Below are positions 45,004 to 59,200 of a stretch of DNA of 64,000 bases, one piece after another; positions within the stretch are counted from its first letter, which is position 1, and every line of letters begins with the position of its first letter. A program made the position numbers and the translations under genes. Origin of the DNA: Ananas comosus (taxonomy: Eukaryota; Streptophyta; Magnoliopsida; Poales; Bromeliaceae); contig NC_033628.1 in the NCBI RefSeq assembly GCF_001540865.1, positions 8,091,971 through 8,155,970 on the forward strand, in the 5' to 3' direction. The notes under the pieces are model-generated. The model searched no databases. It had not been told where the DNA came from and worked only from the letters and a program-made list of their open reading frames with translations.

Positions 45004-46598
45004 TGAGTTTTTATTCCATTCTGTTATGTGTTCGTGAATTGTCCAAGTATTAACAAGATGAGTGCACGTGTTCTCAAGAGTTGAAATTTTGGAACGTGTG
45101 TTATTGGTGGTTAATTCATAAAGGCTCTTGATCGATGGATCACCATAGGAACGGTGGTGCATCCACTGAGATTGGCGCATTAGAAACTTCCTTCTCTACA
45201 GTGGAGACACAAGAGTTGATGTGCAGGTAGCTGTTAAGAAAAAGAGTACCAAGCATGACCAACACGAGAAGTCAGATGGTAACCTACTTGTCAGTGACAT
45301 TCTTGATGATGCAATTGCGTTTTTGATTCTTTGACTTGCGGAACCTCGACTACTCACTTATACGGTTGTTGTAGTTCGACTGCACAATATCTCAAAAATT
45401 AGCCAACATCTTCCATTAGTGCATGTTGGCTACAGCAGGTCTACAAGAATAGAAGTGTTCAAAAGGATCTGTTGTCCTTAATGGAAAGGTTACAGTCCTA
45501 TGTAATTTATAAGGACCTAGTTTAGGAAATCTCTGGCCAAAGTAGATTGATATATCAGAAAGAAGTTTTTCCTGGAATACCACATAAGCTAAGGTCAAAT
45601 AAAATTTACATATGATTGGTGATGGGATTTGACGAGCTACCATAATCTCTACTATGTCAAGACTTACAGTAGAAAAATTGCATCACATGCTAACTACACC
45701 TAGAGGTTCCGTTATTTGGTTTTATCGGATTGCCAATATATGCTACTAGGCATCACTAATGGATTGTGAGAGCCTACAGAATGACGCGCGGTTGGTTATT
45801 CTCAAAGGCTGCATTTGGAAATGGAATAGTGTTTAGGGGGATAATATTTTTTATTCTTGAGATTAGGATGTATTGTAGGATAATGAGGAATAAAATGAAA
45901 TGTATGTTTGGTACGAAATTCTCTTATTCCAAAGAATAAGCAAATTTTTGTTTGGTTAATTTTATGATAAGAGTTAGAGAATACTAAAAAAGGTAGATTG
46001 ATACTTTCTAAAATGCCAATATTGCCCTTGTGAATGCCTCCTTTACATGTAATATTAATATGCACATGGGTTCATAAAATATATAATAATTGTATTAAAT
46101 CTTACCTTGGAATAAATTACATTTTAATTGGTAATTTAAAAAATATTACATAAAATACAATAATAATTAGGAGTACAGTAATTTACCTTAGGTTAAATTA
46201 ATAGAAAATAATATATATTAAATATGAAAGCGTGGTACGAGGTGTTACACAGGAAGGTTGGTGGCACATGGTACGCAGGAGGGTGGGCGGGCGTGTGGTA
46301 CGAGGCGCCAGTTCCACATGATGCCATGGAATAAATTCTAGGATACCACAATTCCAGGGGTATTGATGAATTGGTCTTAACGGGTAATTCTAGAATAAGC
46401 TAGAATTACCCGCTTTGATCGGAATTAATTATTCCTATCATTTTTTACCTTGTTTGGCAAGATTTAGGGAATAAAATGCTTTATTCGATGATTTTAATAG
46501 GGATAAGATCATGATATCACTACAAGTCAAAACTGAACCTATGAGGTCATGCATATGGAGTCGTGGCCATTTGAGTGTGGATGAGATAGAAGCAGGGT
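45004..46598. other. No gene; contains a strong hairpin
   Basis: No coding sequence recognised. At 46381-46412 a perfect 12-base stem, CGGGTAATTCTA against TAGAATTACCCG, flanks an 8-base loop. The words TTTGGAAATGGAATAG (about 45812) and CCTTGTTTGGCAAG (about 46450) resemble MITE termini, but I could not pair them convincingly. Confidence 0.4.
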
Positions 46599-48013
46599 TT
46601 AAAGTGCCACCCCGTGCTGTACAACATGGGGCGGCATGTACCGTGCCCCCAAGAAGAGAGCACGGTACGGGAGGGTCTCGCACCCAAACACCCTCCCCCC
46701 CCTGCGACCATGTTGCGGTACCCTCGCGGGTATCACGCGGTGGCATTGTGCCATGCCGTGCCGTGCCGTGGCCTTTTTTTGTGTTTTTTGCTTCTTTTTT
46801 TTCTTTTTGGGTACCCGAAGCATCTCGGATAGGACACCCCCCNCCACCCCAAACTCCTTTTCTTTTTTGGTTTGTTGCACTTTTTTTTTTATTTGGCTTT
46901 TTCTTTGGATTACCCCCCTCCTCGGGCCCCCCCTTCCTTTTTCTTCCTCTTCTTTTTCTTTCTTCCCTCTCCCTTCCTTCTGTGCCCGGCTATCTTCCTA
47001 TGATCTCTTCTCTTTTCTTCTTAATTCTTACGTATTTTCCTAAAATTATTTTTCTCCCTTTTTTTTCTTTTCTTCGTCTCTTAAAAAGGAGGCAAAGACA
47101 TTACAAACCGAAGATCTACTTGTTAAGTAAGTCAAAAAAATTATAGTTTAATTTTTTGCTTATATATTTTTACTATTTTTTATTTGTAAAGCTTATTTTT
47201 TGAAAAAATATAAAATTAGGCAACTTATAAAGTTCATAAAAAGTTGAAAAAAGATGTACTTGATTTAATCATTATACAGGAAAATTTTAAATTTACATAT
47301 CTGATCCATACTGCAAGGGGCTTCGCCCCCTGCACCCCCCTCGATATCAGTCCGAGTCCGCAACCAATCATTGACATCTACTTTTTCTTCGCAAATTATT
47401 TTATCAAAATTTGTCACACCACGAAGCGTTTAGCGAATCAGGGGAACAAAAATCAAACTTGATAAACAAATTTTGAAGCACATCTAACATAAAATTTTAT
47501 TTTTTTATTAGAAGATTGAAAATGGTGATAAAATTAAAAATTAAATTAAATCAATTGATACTTAAAATTTATTTATACCAACATTGTCAAGTAAATCTTG
47601 TATCTGCATATGACAATATGACATATGATCTACCGTGACGATCTATATAGAACTAAGCAGTCATCTCTCTATAAAGATGTAAATTTAAATAATTATTGCA
47701 CTTATGAATTTTATTATTGTATTTTAATTCCTATTCTCTATCAGGTATAGTTGTACTTTACATACAAAAAGGCTTACCAATATGTTATTTGATGAGTATA
47801 GTAAGCTACACATAACAAATATTCCTAATTATTTGACTAAATCTTTCAAAAAAATATTATAAGAGTTTATTGGAATAAAAAAAAATTAAAATAAGTCTGT
47901 GTCAAAGCATGCCAGTAGGAGGTCATGCATATCCATCGGCACGCAAGCGTACCAGGTATCGGCATTGAAGCGTGCCAGTGTCATACCGTGCCAGGTAGTG
48001 AGCGGCACTTTAA
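46599..48013. mobile_element. Non-autonomous hAT-like element, about 1.4 kb
   Basis: The ends are inverted: TTAAAGTGCCAC at 46599 and GCGGCACTTTAA ending at 48013. Subterminal DNA is dense in CCGTGC/GCACGG words. Internal blocks match the larger 56204-60440 element in the same order: the CCTAAAATTATTTTT region (47040 versus 56710), AGGCAAAGACATT (47091 versus 56751) and AAATTATTTTATCAAAATTT (47392 versus 56890). It is therefore a deletion derivative of the same family without transposase. No clear 8-bp target duplication is visible. It contains an N at 46843. The 211-codon ORF here is low complexity. Confidence 0.65.
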
Positions 48014-48099
48014 TCCTTGGATAGAAGTGTACAATTTAGTAGCCAAATACACTATATGTTTCATAGTGTGACTATGATTGTATTATGTAAATATGTAAC

Positions 48100-50496
48100 A
48101 CTGCAAGGACTAAAGTGCAAAAATTGTATTACGAGTTTATGGACAAATTGTAAATGTTACAATGAGTTTAACGGATAAGATTTCGCGCAAATCAGAGACT
48201 ACTATTTTGTAGGAGATATATTATGACATTTTAATTAATCCTATAGGTTAGGAGAATCTATATCTATATATATTAATCCTCAATAATTTGCACACGGGCC
48301 ATCACCCGTAATGCCCCATTCTTTTATTTTTTGTTTTTTTTTACTTTCAACTTTATTTTGTTATTTTATAGAGGACTATTTTGCTTAACTTAAAAGCTGA
48401 TGGGTTTAGGTGAAATTTTGCAGCCCAAATTAATAAAAAGCTCCCAATCCCTTACTTTTCTTTCTTGTACGGCAGCCCCACCACACAGCACCCTCTCTCT
48501 CTCTCTCTCTTGTTCTATTTGCATGCCTCACCCGCACGCGATCTCTTCTCTTTCTCGTGTGATCCTTGACCCTCGTCCTTCGACGCCGCCGCCTCCGCCG
48601 CATTCCTTGTTATCCATCGGTGTCATTTCATTCGTTACCAATGCCATTTTATTCGTCAAAGGCACCTCATTCGTCATTGTATTCGTCATTGAAAAGGTTT
48701 CCTATTTGTTCTCTTTATCTCTTTTTGTCTATTTTTCAAAGTATCCATCTTTTGATAGATTTTAGATCTAAAAACTATTTTTTTTTAGAATCTGAAATTT
48801 ATGATCTTGAATGAATAAAAATTTTGAAATTAGTTTGAATCTTTGTACACCCATTAGATTCTAATGTATAGATTTCTTACATTTTATATGTTATTTGGAA
48901 CGCCTACCAAGTGTTCTACTTAATGCCTAAGAGAATATAGATATGAATTTTGCTTCCGATGGCCTATTTGGATTACAAGTAGTTCATATGTGTTCCTATT
49001 TGAAAATTATCCTTCCAAGCATTTAAGCCTTCATTTTATTTTTTTCTTTAAAAGTTTAATCCTATTCGTGTTGCACTACCTTTTTGAATAATATAGCCCA
49101 TAGAATTCTTCCTATTAATTGATAGTTGAGATTCCTCAACTTACTATTTTCGAAGTCTTTTTCCGATGAGATTGGCCTTTTTGCAGCTAATTTAGACTTG
49201 TGCTATTACTCTTTTGAGCCCATCCGAATTATTTTGTTAGGTGTTACTTTTAAACACCATATTTCTTATGAAGTAATTAATGCTATGTTAGATGAATTGG
49301 ACATCTTTTTAGAAACTCAATCGAAACCTAGTAAGCTTTGGCTATTTTATGTTTTGCGCTTGTAATGATATTTTGTTCTTGCATTAGGTTCCGTTGATTA
49401 ATTTGATACCCGATGTTTGACGAAACGATACTCGGGTTAATTGGAGGTAAGTGACCTAACGCTTGTTTGTTTATTTTTTGATAAAATTGTAGCAATATCT
49501 TATGAAAACAAAAATTCTCTTTTGCACGGATCTTTTTTTCAAATGGGTAAAGCATGCTTATATAAATTACGAATCATTGAAAGATTTCTAAAAGGTTTTG
49601 CTCTAATTGCTATGCAATTTAAGAAAATGTGAACTTTAGATTATGTGCTTATTTGGCAAAATTTAGTATTTGATAATTGCTTTTTTAAAAAAATATTGAC
49701 TGGGTAAATAATCTCAAAATGTGATGTCTCTTGGTATATTACTATAGTTATGTTGGCCATGTCGACATAAAATTTTGTGATAAAAACTAGCTTCGATTTT
49801 GTGATGCACCACTGAGCGCAATTTTGTGACACGCCTTTGAGTGCAATTTTGTGATGCACCTTCGAGTGCTATTTAGATACACCTTCAGATACACCTTCAG
49901 GTGGTTTTGCTCTGCAATCGCGCCTTTGGGTGCCTTTGATGTGTGCTTAGAACCTTTGCCAACAGGTCGCTAGTTACCGGAGACTTTCGTTTTAAAATTC
50001 TAATTTTAGAATAAGAATGCTTTTGTTTAAATTTCGCTCTTTGCTTTTTTGCGAAATACATTTATTTTTGTAACAAAGTTACAACTCAATATTTATAAAA
50101 TATTTTGGTTGCATGCTTAATCCAACTAATGTGGTGTATGGTTGCTTATTCAGGTATGGAGTCTGATAAACTTGTAGGGGATGGGACTGAGTGGACGCTA
50201 AACACTAAGAATTCTTTTGTTTTCGAACTATTGTTAATAAAATTAGATAGTTTAGTTTGTTTAAATTTACTTAGTGACTGACATTTAGTATTTTTGCTTC
50301 GTTAGAATTATTACGAAATTTTTGTGAACTTTCAACTATAGATATAGTTTCATGGATTCAAACCTGATAAATATTTAATTTGATTTCGTGATAGATTATG
50401 TTGTTCGATATCAGCATTGTTTGTTGCCTTGCATATTTGTGATTGAATAATTACAAATATGTGACGTCTATTACGTCTCGGATTTGGAGCATGACA
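48100..50496 (+). repeat. Possible diverged 5' LTR of the second gypsy element
   Basis: The region ends GGAGCATGACA and is followed eight bases later by a PBS-like TGATATTAGAG. It contains a CT-rich stretch and a GC-rich leader (48500-48600) in an order like that of the 53065-54868 LTR. I could not locate its 5' end, and direct similarity to that LTR is weak. It may belong to another family. The 121-codon ORF at 48400-48765 has no recognisable domain. Confidence 0.3.
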
Positions 50497-50503
50497 GAAA
50501 TTG

Positions 50504-50520
50504 TGATATTAGAGATAGGT
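50504..50520 (+). other. Degenerate primer-binding site
   Basis: TGATATTAGAGATAGG resembles the TGGTATCAGAGC PBS with transition changes, at the right distance after a TGACA end and before gag. Confidence 0.5.
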
Positions 50521-50689
50521 TTAAGGTCCTAGGGTAATAAGTTATAGAATTGAGAGATTAACCTTAGGACGTGTGAGATGGGTAGAAATAGGTTATTTTT
50601 TAGTTTGTTTCTTCTATAGAACTCTATTGATACTTGGTATATTTACACCTAACTTCTTAGTTCTTTTATTTCATTAGATGACTCACTAG

Positions 50690-53045
50690 TATCATCGTAT
50701 GCGCCTAAACAACGAACAACCCGAGGACCATGCCTATCCATAGGCCTGGTAACACAAATCGAAATCCACCAGTCGCTCCTCAATCTGCAGATTTGCCTCC
50801 GCCAATAAATCTACTTCAACATATAGCGGCATCTACAGCCCCACCTTTGCCTACAAATTCATCTTAGCCTGCAGCATCAGTTCCCCAAACGCAACAAGAC
50901 AGCGTGGTGGGCCCTACAGTTGCACAATTATTACAAGCTATGATGGGGCTTATGCAAACCAACAGCAACAACTTCAACAACACACACCTCCCGTTTCTTC
51001 CGAAGCAGGTCCTCGTGCCGTGCGAGGACCATAAATGAATTTAAGAAAGCTGCCCCCTCATCTTTTTCGGGCACCACCAATCTAGATGAGGCAGAACTTT
51101 GGGTTGAGGAAATGGAAAAGCCTTTTACAACAATGAGATGTGACAAAAAGGAGAAGGTAAGGTTTGGAACATATATGCTTCACGGTAGTGCAAATAATTG
51201 GTGGAAGAGTGAACTGCATATCCATAAGGGCGACCCTAGGAGATATACCTGGGAGATGTTCAGAACGGCCTTTTATGCCAAGTACTTCCCTGTAAGCAAA
51301 TTACGACAACTTGGGAAACAATTTCTTGATCTAAAGCAAGGCTCAATGTCCGTGAAGGAGTACGAGGCACAGTTCGACCAATTTTCCCGCTTTGCTCCTA
51401 TACTCGTTGAGGACGACGAGTCTAAGGCCAAAAAGTTTGAAGAAGGCCATAACGCACATATTCGTACCGGTTTAGATGTGCTACACTTGGATAGCTATGA
51501 CGACGTTGTGGGCCGAGCAAAATCCTTGGATGTTGTGTGGAGGCAAACACGTAAAGAAAGAAATGCGACTTCGAAGAAAAGGAACAGAGAATCATTTTCA
51601 AAAAGTGAACAAAGCAATAAAAGGTCAACCAAATCTCTAGCTTCAGAAAGGCCTCACCAAAAAGATAGAAGTTGTGGCTAATTGGCTGAGCCTACTAGCG
51701 TTAGCGAGATCCGAAGTTTCTTAGGTTTGGTGGGATACTATAGGAGATTTGTAGAGGGCTTCTCTCGCATTTGCAGTACCTTTGACTCGTTTAACTCGAA
51801 AGGGAGTCAAATTTCAATGGTCTGATGAGTGTGAGCAAAATTTCAAGGAGCTAAAGAAGCGACTTGTGTCGGCGCACATCCTCACCTTGCCTGTTAGTGG
51901 TGAGAAATTCACTATTTATAGTGATGCTTCAAAGAAGGGATTGGGATATATTCTAATGCAAAATGAAAAATATTGCTATGCCTCATGACAATTAGAGCAA
52001 TTTGAAGAGAACTATCCCAAGCACGACCTAGAATTGGCAGTGGTACTCTCTGCACTAAAAATGTGGAGACGTTACCTCTATGGCAAATCGTGTGAAATTT
52101 TTACAAATCATAAAAGCTTAAAATATATTTTGAACTCAACATAAGGCAAAGGAGATGACTAGAGTTATTGAAAAATTACGATGTAGCCATGGGTCTGGTG
52201 TCCAATTGGCCAATTTACGGGTTCAACCCACTTTGATTGATAGGATTAAAACTGCTCAGATGAACAACCCCCAACTACAGAAGATTCGACAAGTAATGGA
52301 ATCACGTGCACAATCAGAATTCAAAAGTCACGACGACGGCTCTTTGAAATTTGAAAATCGCTCATGTTCCTAAGGATCCAGAACTCAAACATGAAATCCT
52401 GAAGGAAGCCCACTATTCAAGATACTCTGTGCACCCAGGAGGTACCAAACTGTACAGAGACTTAAATATCACTTTTTGGTGGAATAATATGAAACGGGAG
52501 ATTGCAGAATTTATGGCCAAATGTTTAACTTGTCAACATATCAAGATTGATATGCAAAGATCGACCGGTCTCCTTCAACTACTTCCAATTCCCGAGTAGA
52601 AGTGGGAGCATATAACTATGGATTTTGTTACTAGTTTACCTAGAAGTAGAAAATGGTAATGATGTTGTTTGGGTTATAGTCGATAGGTTGACTAAGTCAG
52701 CTCATTTTTTGGCCATAAAATCGATATGACATTAGAGAAACTGGCAAAGCTTTGTATTGGGCAGATAGTTCGATTGCATGGCGTTACTATCTCGATCATT
52801 TCTGATTGTGACCCAAGATTTGTGTCTTAGTTCTGGCGGAGTTTACACAAGGCTCGTACAAGGAGCAGCCTATCGGGATCTTGGATCGGAGGGAAAAGAT
52901 TTTGCAAGAAGGACGGTCCAGCTGGTACGGGTGCTGTGGAGGCATCACACGGAGAATGCAGAGATATAGGAACTTGAAGAAGAGAGACGAAGCAAGTATC
53001 CTCAGCTCTCCCAAATTTTGGTGAGTAAATTTTGAGGACGAAATT
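50690..53045 (+). pseudogene. Second Ty3/gypsy gag-pol, internally deleted
   Basis: Gag is recognisable: FKKAAPSSFSG (about 51040), LHGSANNWWKSEL, FYAKYFPVSKLRQLGKQF and SVKEYEAQFDQFSRFAP, with an open frame 51112-51681. At about 51680 it jumps straight to the end of RT ([20 protein letters not shown]), so knuckle, protease and RT palm are deleted. RNase H follows (FTIYSDASKKGLGYILM, about 51910). Next is the integrase zinc finger (HYSRYSVHPGGTKLY, CLTCQHIKID) and a fragment of the core (VVWVIVDRLTKSAHF). A second deletion joins this to the chromodomain-like end (LVRVLWRHHTENAE, about 52925). It is clearly defective. Confidence 0.88.
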
Positions 53046-53064
53046 TCTTTTAAAGGGTTTGAGA

Positions 53065-54868
53065 TGTAATATCTGTACCCAATTAAATTAAATTAAAATT
53101 TTAAATATGCAGGCGTGATTGTTGTATTGAGACGAACCCGAAATTATAAGTTTCGATTTATTTGTGCCATCGAATTAAGCCAATTTGACTGGATTTAATT
53201 TGGATTAATTAAACTCCAATTTTAATTAAACTAAGATTATGATTGCCCTAATATTTACCAATAAATATGTGCTTGAGGTTATGAACGGCTAGCGTTGTGG
53301 CCGGCTTCTTCGCGGGTATGTGAAAGATCGACAACAACCAGGAGCAAATCAGGCGATCACAAGACAGAAAAACGAGAGAGGTGAGTCCTCTTTATTCTTC
53401 TCTCGTTCTTCATTTTCTCTTTCACCTCCTTTGTTTTCCAACCTTCTGTTCCATGGCCGCCGCCACCGCACCTATGGCAGCCAGTGCCGCCGAAATGCTG
53501 TCAGTGCCGTGTGTTGTGCCGAGTGAGGCCATGGAGCTAGTGGCCGCACATGCTCAAAAGATGTAGGTTTAGGAGGTTTGATCGGAAGTGAATAGAAGGG
53601 GCCAGATAAAGTATTTTATATCTGCCTGGACCCGGTTCACAGTGGACCGCATTAATTTTTGGATAATTTAGTCTATATTTATGGATTAAATCTAAAATAA
53701 TGATTTTTAGATGTAATTAATTATTATTTAGTGTGTTCTAACTTTGTTTTGGGAGAAAAAATAGACCGAAAAAGCCTCTGGTGCACACTGCTAGTGTTAA
53801 ACCAGGTGCAGCAAATTCTGAAAACTAATAATGGCTTAATGGAGCAGTAGGGGACTAATCTGTAAGTAGCGGTTTTGGTTTCAGAGACTAATTCGTAAAG
53901 AAAGCATAACATTTTATCTATAAGGCGGAATCGGGTGACTCAAGCGTCTTTGGACTCCTCTCGGAAATATGGGTAATCATACGGTCTAATTGGGCATATT
54001 TATGGTATATTTTTCACAGAATTTTTAATAGTTCAAGAGTTTGCTTGAAAATTTATTTTAGGGGCTTTGGGTCTTTTCGTCGTTCTAGGTGCTGCTAGTA
54101 GTGTGAAACCACAATCTTAAACCGTGATGAATTTTTTAGCGCTAATAAAAGTAAATAGCTACATTTCTATAAGCGGTAGAAAATATACAGATCCGAGTGG
54201 GTTTGGGGCACGATTATTATCGGTTTTGTTTACTAGTTTGAACACCGGAGTGAGTTTTATGATATATATTGGCTGTTGTAGCTTATTTACTCTTGCACAT
54301 TATTATATTTATCATTAAAATGATCAATTGTTGTTTACGACCATTGCGGTCAGGTACCTCAGAAGAGAGGAATTTATTCTGTATGCGCTTCCCGATGGCG
54401 GACGACACATAATTGTAGCTTTCATGGTTAGACCAATGGAGTCAAGGCACTCTGACTTATAATTGTTGCAGTTTTAATTTAAATTTTCTGCTTATTCTTG
54501 AAAGTAGAATACTTGTTAAGCGTTGCACTTACTATTGGTTATCTACCATTGCAGGTAACGAGAGTCGGGGCGTGTGAGATAATCGATGGGCAATGACTCA
54601 TTAGATAGATTTCATTTCATAGACACTTAGTTTATTCTAATTAGAGTTTGATCCAATAGAACGATTTATTTATTCTTATTCACTATAATTGGATACTTAC
54701 TATTTATTGTTCAGCTTCGTTTTAATTAACAAGTTATTTTATTTAGTCCTTGACCAAGAGTGTGGCTTTGGATCTACTTAATGCCTTCCAATTTCGAAGG
54801 CTCTTCCTTCATATTCGTGGCCGGTTGTTGCGATTCGTATCCAAGTAATTCAAATCCGCGGCGTGACA
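53065..54868 (+). repeat. 3' LTR of the second gypsy element
   Basis: It begins TGTAATATCTGTACCC right after the pol end and a TTTTAAAGGGTTTGAGA purine-rich tract, and ends CGCGGCGTGACA. Length is 1,804 bp. A CT-rich stretch and a GC-rich leader around ATGGCCGCC lie at 53390-53470. Its partner on the left is uncertain. Confidence 0.65.
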
Positions 54869-56203
54869 AATGCGACGCCACCAAGTATTATATCACATAT
54901 CTCTGTCAAGCTCAATTTTGCTTTTGCATGCTGTAGTCACATGTGATGATCAACAAGATCATAATAGTACTGTCCGGGTGTCCTCTAATATTATAATCTC
55001 ATGTCACACTATCTGTTTGCTGTCCAACGACACATTAGCCCTCTCTCAATCTTTACATATAACAGTACATAATCAATATACAGACATGATCTCAGAAGAG
55101 GAAAAGGTATTCTATGTGTAGCTTATCATACTGACAATACCCATCCAACAGAAATCTCCTCACATAATCACAAAAATGTCCGAATAATAATATCCCCACA
55201 ATAACACTAACCAAAAGTCACAATCATATCAAGCATGCAAGAAATAGACATAGGAGTTAATTCAACTTTTTCGGCGACGGAGTACCTACCTGGCTAAGCT
55301 CCAAGAAAAGTGGAAAAGAAAACACGCTCAACACCTCCTCAACAACCCAAAAATCTAACAAACAACCCCAAAAACTTAGCTCCTAAATCAACAAAATCCA
55401 CTTGCTATAACACAAAATCCCAATAAAATCTGAAGTTCTATCTTTATTTGTATTCAACACTTATCTCTAATCTCAGATGAAGGATTAATTACTTCAAACT
55501 CTCCTCCTCCACACTCTATAGGACCTCCCTTCAGCTACAAATGCCTCCCAGACCATCAACAGGTCTCCAACAAAGAAGAAGATCACCTTCAGGCTCACCT
55601 CATCTGGGTCCTAATCCTTACCAATGGAGGAAGAAGCAAAGAAGAAGAGCTCAAATCGGCTAGGTGAAAAGAGAAAAGAACAGCACCCCTAGACTATTTA
55701 AAAGCTGGAAGGAAATAGCAGAAAAGCCCTCCTATTATCAGAAATCAACCTCAGCCAAAAACACCAGATTCTGATGCCAGGGACCACTTTCGGGTATCCG
55801 AAATCTCATAGCCAAAGGACTCCAGGCACTCGCAACTTGCAATAGGCCGCCCAAACCTGTCGTAGCTGCCCCCGCAATCTTTTGGGCAACGAGACCAGCG
55901 CCCTCAACTTGGTGAATCACCTTACTGAGTCACTTGCTTGTCGCTTACTGTCGCATCCACATCCAGGCTGCTATAGTAACGCAAACAGTGCCCTTAATAC
56001 ATCTGAATCCATCTACAATGGAATTGGGCATCCGGAATCACCTTTCAGAACGTCGGAAACAACACTCCTCAGCTCACCACTTCTGATTGCTTTTAACCCA
56101 ATCCGGCATTCAAAACAGCTCAGCCGAGTTCACTTCCTGAGTCTGTTTCGCCTCCATTTCGTGCCAAAAACGGCTACAACCCAATCTGACACTCTATAGA
56201 AGT
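54869..56203. other. No gene; possibly part of a minus-strand LTR
   Basis: No domain is visible. ATCCGGAA/ATCCGAAA words recur at about 55795, 56028 and 56100, and splice-like and CT-rich stretches resemble other LTR interiors here. Boundaries could not be set. Confidence 0.3.
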
Positions 56204-59200
56204 GCCAACCAAGGATGGAAGTGCCGCCCCATGCCGCACGACACGGGGCGTGCGGTACAGGGTCGGACCCCCCCGGGTGCCGCTGCACATGGCCGCGTGC
56301 CGCACGAGACAAAGCGGCACGCGCCCATGTGCCGCGGCATTGTGCCGCGTTCCGCTGCATTCTTTTTTTTTTTTTTTTTGCTTTTTTTTTGCTTTTGCTT
56401 TTTTTTTTCTTTGGGTCCCTTTGAAAGTGCTATTGCCTATTCGCATCATGTCACATGCCCACAACCTGATACTTTTTTCTTTGTCTTTTTGTGTTTCTTT
56501 TTTTTTTGTTTGGCCTTTCGGTAACCCAAAGGCCGGCCTTTGTGTAACCCAAAGGTAATCTCACATATAAATTCATGCAAATCCGCCTCCCGACACCCAC
56601 GCCCCATCTTTCTTTCCTTCTAATTCTTTCTTCCCCTTTCTTTCTTTTGCCGGTGCTTAGATATCTTCTCATCTCTCTTTTTTTCTTTTTAGTTCTTACA
56701 TATCTTCCTAAAATTATTTTTGTCCTCTTTTTTTCGTTGCTTGAAAAGAAGGCAAAGACATTTCATATCGCAGATTTGCTTGTTAGATAAGTCAAAAAAA
56801 TTATAATTTAATTTATTTATTTATATATATAGGGGCTAATTTTTAATTGACATATCTGATCCAACACAGACATCCACTTTCTCTTCGTAAATTATTTTAT
56901 CAAAATTTCTCGCACCGTGAAGCGTTCGGCGAATCAGGGTAAACAACATCAATCATAATTTCTTTTTTTGCATTAGAAAATATAAAATATTGTTAAAATT
57001 AAAAGCTAAATGAAACCAATTGATATTTAAGTTTATTTAATTTATTTGTCATTTAATTTATTGCTATTTCTTTTGATGATCTAACAATTTTTCAAAAAAA
57101 TTTAACAAAAAAGTACTTAAAAATAATTACAAAAATAATTTTTAAAATAATTTTAAAATTATGTTTTTGTATCTTATAAAAGAAAGACAGTAATACGATC
57201 AAAAGAAATAGCAAAAAAAAAGATGTCTTTGTATTTTGAAAATTATAACCTGCAATAATTTTAAAAAAATAATATAAATAAGTTTAAATTAATTTTAAGA
57301 AATTATAATTTTTAGAAAACTATGTCGCTAACTTTGTATTTTATACTATATTTTTTAAAAGAATAAAAAAGAAAAAAATTATGGATGTAATTGCGGTCCT
57401 ATTTGGGTTGTTCTAGTCATTATATACTTTATAATTGAATCAATATACAGATCTTGAAAAGTTTTTAGAAAAAAATAAAATTTTCTATAATTTATCTGTT
57501 ATAATTTTTTCAAATTTATCAAAAATAAAAATAAAAACAAAAGAATTTTCAAAGTTGGTACTTGGTAGATATGATACCTTTTTCATTATATCGTTTTTTC
57601 TTATTTTTCTGGAATAGATTTTATTTTATTGTTTGTATGTCAATAGTTATAGATAATAATGCCACCTAAACGATCAGAAGATTATGATTGGTAATATGGA
57701 CAAATGATTTATGGGAATAGGTTTCATTAGAAGTGCAATTATTGTAATATGGTCAGATTGGGCGGAGGTGTCACTCACCTAAAGAAACATATTGTTGGGG
57801 GATTTTCTGAAGTATCGAACTGCCCTAAAGTCTCTCAAGAAATAAGACATGCAATGAAAATTGAGTTAGAATCTTCAAAATTTGCTAAAAAGAAAGCAAG
57901 AGATGATCGAGATGAACTAGATAAACGAGCGGCAGAATATCCCCCTATTGACCCATATGAAAATATAGGTGATGAATTAGATGCTGATACTAGAGCTGCC
58001 ATGGAAGCATCTGCACAAGAAAGATGGCAGCAAGATAAAGTCCAACGACATAGAGCACAATTTGGAAGCTCTCAGTTTGATGCCGGTGGTGGGTCTGGGT
58101 CTGGGTCTGGGTCTGGGTCTGTACCATCTGGTTTAGCTCACAATGGTTCTGTTAGCCGCATGTTCGACAGATTTAAAAAAGGACCAAAAGAAAAAAGTGG
58201 AGACATCCAAATATTATAAATATAGACCCAATGGCATTTCCACACTCAGATGCTCAACAGCAGCATATAAATACAACGTTAAAAAAAGATAAAAAAAGGT
58301 AGAATTGGTAAAGCAATAGAAAAGTTTTTTCACTTTAGTCATATTCCTTCCCATGCAGCAAGCACTCCATATTATAGATCAATGATTGCTACCATACAAA
58401 AAGACGATCTAGGAGTTGAACCCCCAATGCCGTATGAGATCTCTAGCAAATACCTTGACGCCGAGGTCAATGATATTCATGTATGGGTAAAAAACTTGAA
58501 ACAACAGTGGGAGATGTATGGTGTGACTTTGATGTGTGATAGTTGGACAAGACCAACAAAAATGAACATTATAAATTTTTTAATTTATTGTAATGGCAAG
58601 GTGATCTTTCACAAATCAATCGATGCAACCGGTTGATTTGAAGATACTGACTATATATATGCATTATTGGAACAAGTGTTACGTGAGGTTGGTGAGAAAT
58701 GTGTGGTACAAGTTGTATCGGACAATGATGCAAACTTTAAGAAAACTGGCAAACTATTAATGCAAAGGCATCCACATTTATTTTGGACTCCTTGTGCAGC
58801 GCATTGCATCAACCTAATGATGTCCGACTTTGGTGAGATAAATCGAATGAAAAAAACTGTAGATACTACACAACGTATATCTAAGTATTTGTATAATCAT
58901 CTTTGGGTCCATGCTTTAATGGTGAAATTCACAGGACGAGAACTCGTACGTCCCGGTATCACACGATTTGCAACAAATTTTATTGCTCTAAACAGTATCC
59001 TTCAAAATAAAAATGGATTAAAGTCCATGTTTGCATCAGATGAATGGCAAACACCTCGTTATGCCTCTACGGCTGATGGAAAATCGATTGAGCAAATAAT
59101 TCTGTCTGCCAAGTTTTGGGATTACGTGAAAGAGATTGTTGATATTGTGGAGCCACTATATGTGGTCCTCCGTTTAGTGGATCAGAAAAAAATACCTCAA

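Noticed and set aside
45812..46470. MITE bounded by TTTGGAAATGGAATAG and CCTTGTTTGGCAAG
   Set aside because: The two ends do not pair well and no target duplication was found.
46511..47146. 211-codon ORF
   Set aside because: Crosses an N and a T-rich low-complexity stretch in a non-autonomous hAT element; Phe/Leu-rich with no domain.
48400..48765. Possible host gene start with CT-rich 5' UTR
   Set aside because: No domain, no supported exon after it, and similar CT-rich leader DNA occurs in the neighbouring LTR.
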